From JBFMCT01 sp046565765 (GTDB taxonomy: Bacteria; Actinomycetota; Acidimicrobiia; Acidimicrobiales; AC-14): a stretch of DNA of 19,950 nt. Both the position numbers and the translations under genes were made by a program. Shown here piece after piece: positions 8,056 through 14,301 of this stretch. The first letter of the stretch is position 1. Every line of letters starts with the position of its first letter. The notes beneath the pieces were generated by a model. It saw only the letters and a program-made list of their open reading frames with translations, was not told the origin of the DNA and searched no databases. Where the stretch lies: the NCBI GenBank assembly GCA_046565765.1, contig JBKHXX010000003.1, positions 1 through 19,950 on the forward strand. The letters are read 5' to 3'.

Positions 8056-8057
8056 CT
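8028..8057 (+). promoter_or_regulatory. Candidate folE promoter (leaderless transcript)
   Basis: On the plus strand, TTTACA (8028-8033) and TAAACT (8052-8057) are separated by 18 bp. The -10 box ends 6 bases before the GTG start at 8064, the distance usual for a transcription start. The mRNA would then begin with the start codon itself. There is no Shine-Dalgarno sequence upstream of 8064, which agrees. Leaderless mRNAs are common in Actinomycetota. Confidence 0.5.
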
Positions 8058-8083
8058 GACACCGTGTTAGTTCTAGACGATCG
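8043..8083. promoter_or_regulatory. 41-bp imperfect palindrome over the folE start, candidate operator
   Basis: A dyad centred on base 8063 has outer arms CGATCGT (8043-8049) and ACGATCG (8077-8083), and inner arms AACTGACAC (8054-8062) and GTGTTAGTT (8064-8072). Of the 20 base pairs across the centre, 15 match. The sites GTTCTAAAC (8048-8056) and GTTCTAGAC (8070-8078) also form a direct repeat spaced 22 bp apart, about two helical turns. The element covers the folE -10 box and start codon and the gpgS -35 box, so a bound dimer could control both genes. The regulator encoded at 8688 is the obvious candidate, but this is inference. Confidence 0.55.
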
Positions 8084-8687
8084 AACCCAGAGCACCGTGC
8101 GAGCCCTGCGGGTCGTGCCCGACCGCCAGGGCGTCGACCTGCCCGCCGCCGAGCAGGCCGTGGCGGCCCTGCTGGAGGCCCTGGGAGCCGACCCCGGCAG
8201 CGTGCACCTGCGCGAGACGCCCCGCCGGGTGGCGGCCGCCTACGCCGAGCTGCTCACGCCCCGGGCCTTCGACCTCACCACGTTCCCCAACGACGAGGGC
8301 TACGACGAGCTGGTGGTGGCCAGGGACATCCCCTTCACGTCCCTGTGCGAGCACCACCTGCTCCCCTTCGTGGGCGTGGCCCACGTGGGCTACCTCCCCG
8401 GCGAGCGGATCCTCGGGCTCTCCAAGCTGGCCCGGGTCGTGGAGCGGTTCTCCCGGGGGATGCAGACGCAGGAGCGGCTGACCAAGCAGGTGGCCACCTG
8501 GCTGGAGGGTCGCCTGCATCCCAAGGGGGTGGGCGTGGTCCTGGAGGCGGAGCACCTGTGCATGACCCTCCGGGGGGCCAACGCGAGGGGCGCCCGCACC
8601 ACCACGTCGGCGCTGGGCGGTCTGGTCCGCGAGGACCCCCGTACCCGCCAGGAGTTCCTGGCGCTCGCCCAGGGCGGGAAGGGATAG
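8064..8687 (+). CDS. folE: GTP cyclohydrolase I
   Basis: This 207-residue enzyme converts GTP to 7,8-dihydroneopterin triphosphate, the first step of folate (tetrahydropterin) synthesis. Key features are 'LRETPRRVA' (49-57), the zinc and active-site segment 'SLCEHHLLPFVG' (93-104) with Cys95 and His98 as zinc ligands, and 'EAEHLCMTLRGANARGARTTTSA' (161-183, cited by position) with the third ligand Cys166. These match Cys110, His113 and Cys181 of the E. coli enzyme. The GTG at 8064 is favoured because a promoter-like -10 lies 6 bases upstream. A GTG at 8097 is a possible alternative that would remove 11 residues before the conserved core. The stop is directly followed by the ATG of the regulator gene, so folE heads a four-gene unit. 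No other folate genes are in view. Confidence 0.96.
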   Translation: MLVLDDRTQSTVRALRVVPDRQGVDLPAAEQAVAALLEALGADPGSVHLRETPRRVAAAYAELLTPRAFDLTTFPNDEGYDELVVARDIPFTSLCEHHLLPFVGVAHVGYLPGERILGLSKLARVVERFSRGMQTQERLTKQVATWLEGRLHPKGVGVVLEAEHLCMTLRGANARGARTTTSALGGLVREDPRTRQEFLALAQGGKG

Positions 8688-9389
8688 ATGACGGCGCTGG
8701 ACCCGGACCTGGCGGCCATCGGCTCGCTGCAGGAGCCGGTGCGGCGGGCCCTCTACGCCTACGTCGCCGGGTCCCGCGCCGAGGTCAGCCGCGACCAGGC
8801 GGCCGAGGCGGTCGGCATCCGCCGGTCGCTGGCCGCCTTCCACCTCGACAAGCTGGTCGAGGCGGGGCTGCTGGAGACCACCTTCCGCCGGCTGAGCGGT
8901 CGCAGCGGCCCGGGCGCAGGCCGGCCCTCCAAGCTCTACCGGCGGTCGGACTCGGAGCACTCGGTCAGCGTGCCGCCCCGTCAGTACGACCTGGCTGCCA
9001 AGCTCCTGGCCGAGGCGGTCGACGAGGCACGGGAGGGGCCGGCCCGCCGAACCGTCGACGACGTCGCCCACCGGTTCGGGCGGCAGTTGGGCGAGGCGAC
9101 CCGAGCCCGGGTGGGTCCCCGGGCGAGCCGCCCCCGGCGGCTGGCCGCCCTGGTGGAGGAGCTGGAAGCCCGCGGCTACGAGCCCCGGCTGGGCCCCGAC
9201 GGGGTGCGGCTCCGCAACTGCCCGTTCCACGCTCTCGCCGAGTCGCACCGGGCGCTGGTCTGCGGGATGAACCTGGCCCTCTTGGAAGGGGTGGTGGACG
9301 GCATGGCCGACGCCACGTTGGCCGCCCGCCAGGAACCCCGCCCGGGCGAGTGCTGCGTGGCCCTGGCCCTCACGAGAAGGAAGGGTTGA
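8688..9389 (+). CDS. ArsR/SufR-like winged-helix regulator with C-terminal cysteines (COG2345 type)
   Basis: This 233-residue transcription factor has an N-terminal winged helix (about 10-85). 'SRDQAAEAVGIRRSLAAFHLDKLVEAGLL' (34-62, cited by position) is the recognition region, followed by a Gly/Arg-rich wing 'GAGRPSKLY' (76-84) typical of COG2345 proteins, a group that includes SufR. The C-terminal effector domain has 'LRNCPFHALAESH' (175-187), 'LVCGMNLALLEG' (190-201) and 'GECC' (220-223), giving Cys178, Cys192, Cys222 and Cys223. SufR homologues bind a Fe-S cluster through C-terminal cysteines, so redox or cluster sensing is plausible here, but the spacing differs. The ATG directly abuts the folE stop, with GGGAAGGGA as ribosome site. 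It may bind the palindrome at 8043-8083. Confidence 0.85.
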   Translation: MTALDPDLAAIGSLQEPVRRALYAYVAGSRAEVSRDQAAEAVGIRRSLAAFHLDKLVEAGLLETTFRRLSGRSGPGAGRPSKLYRRSDSEHSVSVPPRQYDLAAKLLAEAVDEAREGPARRTVDDVAHRFGRQLGEATRARVGPRASRPRRLAALVEELEARGYEPRLGPDGVRLRNCPFHALAESHRALVCGMNLALLEGVVDGMADATLAARQEPRPGECCVALALTRRKG

Positions 9390-9390
9390 C

Positions 9391-9954
9391 ATGCGTAGGT
9401 TCTCGTTCCGCCCTGCGCTGACGATGCGGGGTCGCAAGTTCAAGGGGCTGCGGGGATGGGCGGGCAAGCCGCTGCACCCCCCGCTCACCGACGTCCCGGT
9501 GGGGGCCTACGTGCTCGCCCCCGCCTTCGACGTGGTGTCCGCCCTGGGCCAGGACCAGGAGTGGGCCCGAGACTTCTACCGGGCCGGCACGTTCGTGCTG
9601 GTGGGGGGGTTCGTCGTGGGCGTCCTGGCCGCCCTGACCGGCTTCTGGGACTGGCTGAAGTCGACCGAGAAGGGCACGCAGGCCCGGCGGACGGTCAACG
9701 CCCACGCCTGGACGATGGTCGTGGTCACGGTCCTGGTGCTGGCGGCGGTGGCGCTGCGGTTGGGTCCGTACCGTGACGATCCGCACACCGGCGTCGTGGC
9801 CCTGGTCCTCAGCCTGCTGATCGCCCTCTTCACCACCATCGGTGGCACCATCGGCGGGTCGCTGGCCTACGACTACGGGTTCAACGTGGAGACGGCCGGC
9901 GACCACCCGGTGTGGCACAAGTCCGAGCAGGACGTCCTCCCGGGTCAGAAGTGA
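9391..9954 (+). CDS. DUF2231 four-helix membrane protein
   Basis: This 187-residue integral membrane protein has four predicted helices at about 36-54, 66-87, 106-124 and 134-156. The segment 'GKPLHPPLTDVPVGAYVLAP' (25-44), with Asp47 just after, matches the DUF2231 hallmark of a His-Pro before helix 1. Other conserved polar residues in helices are Asp87 (in 'GFWDW') and His105 ('NAHAW'). DUF2231 proteins are uncharacterised, and the conserved histidines have suggested heme or metal binding. The ATG is preceded by AGAAGGAAGG and starts 1 bp after the regulator stop. The stop overlaps the next GTG. It is often found near redox or regulatory genes, but no function is established. Confidence 0.85.
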   Translation: MRRFSFRPALTMRGRKFKGLRGWAGKPLHPPLTDVPVGAYVLAPAFDVVSALGQDQEWARDFYRAGTFVLVGGFVVGVLAALTGFWDWLKSTEKGTQARRTVNAHAWTMVVVTVLVLAAVALRLGPYRDDPHTGVVALVLSLLIALFTTIGGTIGGSLAYDYGFNVETAGDHPVWHKSEQDVLPGQK

Positions 9955-11387
9955 AGTCAGCGGAACACCGTGCGGTCGGGAACGAGGCGACTGCCGGCGC
10001 CCTGGGCGACCTCGGGCGGCCCGACCGGCCCTTCTTCCTGGGCTACGGCGACGTGGTCGCCCTCTCCGGCGACTACTTCCCGGCCGGCGGCCTGTTCGGT
10101 CTGGCCGCCTGCCCGGGCGAGCTGGGCTGCCGGCCCGGCACCCGGGACGAGGTCGTGTGCGCCCTCGACGTCATGGCGGTGGACGAGGGCACGGCTGACC
10201 GCCGGTTCGACCGCCGAGGGGAGTTCGGGGCCTACCGGCTGGCGCCCGAAGCCGCCCGGGACGCCGTGGAGCGGGCGGTACGGGACCGGTTCCTGGCCCT
10301 GGCCGCGGCCAACGCCGACCACTTCGTGGACCCCTGGGGGTCGGGCGGCGACTCTGGCCCAGGTCCGGGGCCGGCGGCCACCGCGGTCACCGCCTACCGC
10401 CGGCTGCACGAGGCCGCCCTCGACGAGGCGGTCAAGCAGGGCCGCCACGGCGGCGACCTGTCCCGGGCGCTGGCCCGGGAGGCCGCCGCCCAGCACTACC
10501 TCACCGACGCCTTCGCCTCCGGCCACGCCCGCACGCCGATCGCCGCCATCCGCCGCTACTGGTACGACCGCTACCCGCGCTTCTGGGAGTCCCTCCAACG
10601 GAAGGTGGCGTCCGACACGGCGGCGGCGTTGCGGGAGCTGGCGCCGGTGCTGCGGCTGTGCTCACGCCGCATGCTGAGCCGGCGCACGCTGGCTGCGGTG
10701 CGGTCCCGCACGTCGAGCCTGCCGCCCGTGTCGCTGGGCGACCTACTTGGCCGGGTGTTCCACGACTGGGACAACGACCACGGCCTCCGTCTCCAAGACG
10801 GCCGGATGCTCTTCGGCGACGGGCACCTCGGCGAAGGGGCGGGATGGGACCTGGCGGTGGCGGCGGTGAGGGCCGGCAACGACGACGTGGAGATCGCCTA
10901 CCGCCTCGCCCGGTCAAGGCGGGACCTGCGGGGCGAAGCGCTGTACGGGGAGGTGCGGGAAGCGACCGGAGGGGCCGGAGTTGGCGGCCGCGGCTACCGG
11001 ACCGAGTCCTTCCTGCCGCGCCTCGCTCCCGACAACGCCGCCCTCAACTGGCAGGCACGCGACCTCGACGAGCTGTGGGCCTCGCCCATCGCCGGTACGA
11101 CGGGACCGACGGTGGGGGAGGCGGTGGGCGCCGTGCTCGAACCGGGCGGGGAGGTCATCCGCCGCCTGGGCTGCCTCGGCCACGGCATGGTCGACGCCAT
11201 CGACGTCCCCGTGCTCCGTGGGTGGTTGGCGGCCAAGGCCTGCTCGGCGTACCACGCCGGCTTCCTCGCCGGGCTGGCACGCGATCCACGCGGGTCGGTC
11301 GCTGCGGTGGTGGCCGGGGCCGGGGGTGACGCTCGGGCCGACGAGGCGGACCGGCGGCGGCTGGCGGCGGGGGCCGTCGCCGCCTGA
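9951..11387 (+). CDS. Phospholipase C-like zinc-site protein, uncharacterised
   Basis: This 478-residue, mostly helical protein of unknown function starts at a GTG overlapping the DUF2231 stop (GTGA, 4 bp). The key motif is 'AQHYLTDAFASGHARTP' (180-196). His182, Asp186 and His192 have the spacing H-x3-D-x5-H seen in the zinc site of phospholipase C/S1-P1 nuclease folds (His118, Asp122, His128 in the Bacillus cereus enzyme). Other candidate ligands are 'NADHF' (121-125, His124), His153 and 'FHDWDNDHG' (270-278). 'FFLGYGDVVALSGDYF' (28-43) near the start recalls uncharacterised proteins carrying the same motif set. No signal peptide is visible, so the protein appears cytoplasmic unless it depends on its membrane neighbour. 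Lipid or phosphodiester hydrolysis is possible but inferred only from the motif. Confidence 0.6.
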   Translation: MKSAEHRAVGNEATAGALGDLGRPDRPFFLGYGDVVALSGDYFPAGGLFGLAACPGELGCRPGTRDEVVCALDVMAVDEGTADRRFDRRGEFGAYRLAPEAARDAVERAVRDRFLALAAANADHFVDPWGSGGDSGPGPGPAATAVTAYRRLHEAALDEAVKQGRHGGDLSRALAREAAAQHYLTDAFASGHARTPIAAIRRYWYDRYPRFWESLQRKVASDTAAALRELAPVLRLCSRRMLSRRTLAAVRSRTSSLPPVSLGDLLGRVFHDWDNDHGLRLQDGRMLFGDGHLGEGAGWDLAVAAVRAGNDDVEIAYRLARSRRDLRGEALYGEVREATGGAGVGGRGYRTESFLPRLAPDNAALNWQARDLDELWASPIAGTTGPTVGEAVGAVLEPGGEVIRRLGCLGHGMVDAIDVPVLRGWLAAKACSAYHAGFLAGLARDPRGSVAAVVAGAGGDARADEADRRRLAAGAVAA

Positions 11388-11406
11388 CCGGCCGGCGCAG
11401 TTCCCG

Positions 11407-11853
11407 TTATCGGGTGGCGGCGGCCTGGGCCAGAGCCGACGCGACCCACGCCCGCAGGTCGGGAAGGGGAGCGGCGCCGACCTTGCGGCTGACCTCGCGG
11501 CCGCCGGAGAGCAGCACCAGCGTCGGGATGCCCCGTACCGCGAACCTCCGCTGGACGCCCGGCGCCACGTCGACGTTGACCTTGACCAGCTTGAGCTTGC
11601 CCGCCTGCTCCCGTGCGAGCTGCTCGAGAGCGGGACTCACCATGCGGCACGGGCCGCACCACGGGGCCCACAGGTCGACCAGCACCGGGACCTTGGCCTG
11701 GTCGGCGATCTCTCCCATCGTCCCCTCCGTGGCGTCGACGACCCACGGGAGGTCGGCGTGGCACTTGGCGCACCGGGGCGTACCCGGGGCCGACGCCGGC
11801 ACCCGGTTGCGGGCCGCGCAGCCCGGGCAGGTAGCGACGAGCGGCTCGGTCAT
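11407..11853 (-). CDS. Thioredoxin with N-terminal zinc ribbon (thioredoxin 2/TrxC type)
   Basis: This 148-residue cytoplasmic thiol-disulfide oxidoreductase has an N-terminal zinc ribbon of two CxxC pairs (Cys9/Cys12 and Cys28/Cys31). A thioredoxin fold follows with the active site 'WAPWCGPCR' (62-70) and the cis-proline in 'RGIPTLVLL' (107-115). This is the architecture of E. coli TrxC. The ATG at 11853 has an AGGGAG ribosome site. It lies 79 bp downstream of the last small gene of the respiratory cluster on the same strand, so it may be transcribed with that cluster or from its own promoter. The 3' end is 19 bp from the convergent PLC-like gene. Confidence 0.94.
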   Translation of the reverse strand: MTEPLVATCPGCAARNRVPASAPGTPRCAKCHADLPWVVDATEGTMGEIADQAKVPVLVDLWAPWCGPCRMVSPALEQLAREQAGKLKLVKVNVDVAPGVQRRFAVRGIPTLVLLSGGREVSRKVGAAPLPDLRAWVASALAQAAATR

Positions 11854-11932
11854 CTCCCTGTAGAACGGCCCGGCCGGCGCCTCTATGCCCGCTCGGGCGG
11901 GTCCCGGTGGGTCGTCCGCGGCTGGCTGGCTG

Positions 11933-12127
11933 TCAGCCGCCGTCGTCGGCCAGGGGCACGTCCGGGTAGGCCCGACGGGACCAGTCGGCGGCCTCGTCGC
12001 GGCTGGCGTAGGTCTCGTTGCTCTCCAGCGTCAGGCCGATGGTGCTGTCGCAGTAGCACCACGTCCAGCGCCCGCCCCGCACCTGGCGAACGAGGAGCTT
12101 CGGGTCAGGGGACGGCGGTGTCTTCAC
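11933..12127 (-). CDS. Small hypothetical protein after qcrB
   Basis: This 64-residue protein of unknown function starts at a GTG inside the end of qcrB (23-bp overlap) and uses the same strand. It is soluble and Trp/Arg-rich at the N-terminus ('GGRWTWCYCDS', 18-28, with Cys24 and Cys26). It ends with a helix-like segment 'SRDEAADWSRRAYPDVP' (42-58). The composition looks like a real small domain, with few low-complexity residues, and the overlap argues for coupled translation with qcrB. It could be an accessory protein of the bc complex or an unrelated passenger. Confidence 0.6.
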   Translation of the reverse strand: MKTPPSPDPKLLVRQVRGGRWTWCYCDSTIGLTLESNETYASRDEAADWSRRAYPDVPLADDGG

Positions 12128-13475
12128 GTTCGTACTTCTTGGGATGGACCATGGCGTCGAGCGGAGTCGTCGAGAACCGTTCTGCCCCGCTGACCTGCAA
12201 CCCCTTCATCAGCCGGTACGTCAGGTACCCCAGCAGCGGAGGCACCGCGATCACCACCACCTGGAAGATGCGGGTGATCGTCTGCACCGACATGTTGGCG
12301 TGATGGGCGATGAGGTCGTTGCTGGCCGACAGCTGCAGGATCACGTAGAAGGCGAGTGTGGTGACGCCCATGGCCGTCCGGACGGGACGGTCGCGGGCGC
12401 GGTCGAGGAGGTGGTGGGCCTCGCGGTCGCCGGTGAACCGCGCCTCCAGGAAGGGCCACAGGTACAGCAACATGAACGTGATGCCGGGCAGGAGCACGCC
12501 GGGATAGAAGGGGTTGGGGATCTCGTAGCCGAAGGCCCGGGTCTCCCACGGCGGGAAGATGCGCAACGCTCCCTCCACCCAGCCCAGCCACCAGTCGGGC
12601 TGAGCGGGGGACGGCACCTGTTCGGGGTGGAACGGCCCGTACAGCCACACCGGGTTGACCTGGAGCAGCCCGCCCATGGCCACCAGGACCGCGAACACGG
12701 CGAAGAACAGGCCGGTCGAGTTGACCGCGTAGGTGGGCCACAGCTTGCTGCCGACGACGTTGGTCTCCCGGCGGCCCGGCCCCGGGAAGTCGGTGTGCTT
12801 CTGGCGCCAGACGATGGCGAGGTGGACGGTGAGGAGGCCGAGGATGAGGAGGGGGATGATCAGCACGTGGGTGACGAACAGCCGGGGGATGATGTCCTGG
12901 GCCGGGAACTCCCCTCCGAACACGAGGAAGGCCATCCACGACCCGACGATGGGCACCGACAGGGCGATCGAGTAGGCGATCCGCAGGCCCGTGCCGGACA
13001 GGAGGTCGTCGGGCAGCGAGTAGCCGGTGAACCCGTTGAAGAAGGCGAGGATGAACAGCGTCACGCCGACCATCCAGTTGATGTCCCGCGGCCGGCGGAA
13101 GGCCCCGGTGAAGAACACCCGCATCATGTGCAGCACAAGGGCGGCGATGAACACGATGGCGGCCCAGTGGTGGGTCTGGCGCATGACCAGACCGGCTCGC
13201 ACGTCGAAGCTCAGCTCGACCGTCGACTTGTAGGCCTCGGTCATCTCCACGCCCCGCAGCGGCCCGTAGGAGCCTTCGTAGGTGGTCTCGGCCACGCTGG
13301 GGTCGAAGAAGAAGGTGAGGAACACTCCCGTCAGCAGCAGCACCATGAAGGAGTAGAGGGCGACCTCGCCCAGCATGAACGACCAGTGGTCGGGGAACAC
13401 CTTGTTGAGGGCGTGCTGGGTGAACGACGCCCCCGACAGGCGGTCGTCGATCCAGCGGGAGAACCGGCTAAGCAC
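12105..13475 (-). CDS. qcrB: Cytochrome b subunit of actinobacterial bc complex
   Basis: This 456-residue membrane protein carries hemes bL and bH and the quinol site of the menaquinol:cytochrome c reductase. Heme ligands are His102 or His103 with His116 in the second core helix ('QTHHWAAIVFIAALVLH', 100-116), and His203 with His218 ('VTHVLIIPLLILGLLTVH', 201-218). The 15-residue spacing of the second pair is b6-like. The quinol-oxidation 'PEWY' motif appears as 'PDWW' (293-296). Further helices occur near 325-345, 370-390 and 400-420, followed by a cytoplasmic tail. The GTG at 13475 overlaps the Rieske stop by 8 bp. It belongs to the qcrC-qcrA-qcrB order of Actinomycetota. Confidence 0.95.
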   Translation of the reverse strand: MLSRFSRWIDDRLSGASFTQHALNKVFPDHWSFMLGEVALYSFMVLLLTGVFLTFFFDPSVAETTYEGSYGPLRGVEMTEAYKSTVELSFDVRAGLVMRQTHHWAAIVFIAALVLHMMRVFFTGAFRRPRDINWMVGVTLFILAFFNGFTGYSLPDDLLSGTGLRIAYSIALSVPIVGSWMAFLVFGGEFPAQDIIPRLFVTHVLIIPLLILGLLTVHLAIVWRQKHTDFPGPGRRETNVVGSKLWPTYAVNSTGLFFAVFAVLVAMGGLLQVNPVWLYGPFHPEQVPSPAQPDWWLGWVEGALRIFPPWETRAFGYEIPNPFYPGVLLPGITFMLLYLWPFLEARFTGDREAHHLLDRARDRPVRTAMGVTTLAFYVILQLSASNDLIAHHANMSVQTITRIFQVVVIAVPPLLGYLTYRLMKGLQVSGAERFSTTPLDAMVHPKKYEREDTAVP

Positions 13476-14301
13476 GGGGCCTCGTCCAGTAGCCGGGGCC
13501 GACGGGTTCCTGGTAGTCGCCCGTGGCGATCACGAACCCCTGCTGGTCGACGCCCAACGGCAGTTGGGGGAGCTTGCGGGTGGCGGGCCCGAACGTCGGC
13601 TTGGCGCCTTGGCGCACGTCGAACGTGGACTGGTGGCAGGGGCAGAACAGCTCCTGGGTCTCCGCCTGGTACAGGCCGACGGGGCAGCCGGCGTGGGTGC
13701 AGATCTTGGAGAAGGCGATGACGCCCTCGACCGTCCACCCCTGCGGCCCGGGCGGGGGGATGCCGGGTGGCAGCCGGATCAGCAGGGTCTGGGCGTCGGC
13801 GGCGTGGGGATGGTCCTCCGGGAACACGGTCAGCACGGTGTTGACGTCGACGTCCTCGAGGCGGACGGGCTGGCCGTCACGGGTGACCACCCGTGTCCCC
13901 CGCTTCCAGTCGGTGACCGACAACGTGCGGCCCGGCGGCGTGCCCAGCGAGCGGATGGGGAAGAGGGCGGCCAGGCCCAGGGCGGCGACGGCCAGCCCGA
14001 ACGCCTTGGTCAACAGGCTGCGCCGCTCGATCGGCTCGGCGCCCTCCTCGAACGCCTCGGCCACAGCCGCCCGCTCCTCGGTGGTCCCCGGGAGCTGGTC
14101 GCGGACCTGCACGAAGTGGCCGTGGGGAAGCGTCCGGCGGGCGAACAGGACCAGCCCGAAGGCGATGCCACCGAGGGTGGTGCCGAGCAGGAGGCCCTCC
14201 AGCTGCGGCTGCCCGCCGAAGCCGTAGACGATCGTGACGCCGACGGCGGCGAGGAAGGCGATCACGAAGGCGACCAGGATGGACGTGGTGCGGTCCTTCA
14301 G
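13468..14301 (-). CDS. qcrA: Rieske iron-sulfur subunit of bc complex, probable CTG start
   Basis: This protein of about 277 residues carries electrons from quinol to the cytochrome c subunit. The [2Fe-2S] ligands are in 'CTHAGC' (201-206) and 'CPCH' (220-223): Cys201, His203, Cys220 and His223, with Cys206 and Cys222 forming the disulfide. Three hydrophobic segments (about 8-27, 36-53 and 98-115) give the three-helix topology of actinobacterial QcrA. No ATG or GTG fits the expected N-terminus. CTG at 14301-14299 overlaps the upstream TGA as CTGA and has GGGAGAG 5 nt before it. The alternatives are a TTG at 14331 (287 residues) or a GTG inside the first helix, which would truncate it. The gene is certain; the start is the best guess. 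Confidence 0.9.
   Translation of the reverse strand: MKDRTTSILVAFVIAFLAAVGVTIVYGFGGQPQLEGLLLGTTLGGIAFGLVLFARRTLPHGHFVQVRDQLPGTTEERAAVAEAFEEGAEPIERRSLLTKAFGLAVAALGLAALFPIRSLGTPPGRTLSVTDWKRGTRVVTRDGQPVRLEDVDVNTVLTVFPEDHPHAADAQTLLIRLPPGIPPPGPQGWTVEGVIAFSKICTHAGCPVGLYQAETQELFCPCHQSTFDVRQGAKPTFGPATRKLPQLPLGVDQQGFVIATGDYQEPVGPGYWTRPRA

Noticed and set aside
11388..11395. CCGGCCGG palindrome between the PLC-like gene and thioredoxin
   Set aside because: It is too short, and common at this GC content, to call a terminator or operator. The nearby CCCG-TTAT-CGGG at 11403-11414 forms only a 4-bp stem.
11854..11932. Promoter or attenuator upstream of the thioredoxin gene
   Set aside because: The gap holds GCCCGCTCGGGC (11887-11898) and three GGCT repeats, but no convincing -35/-10 pair or terminator with a T-tract.
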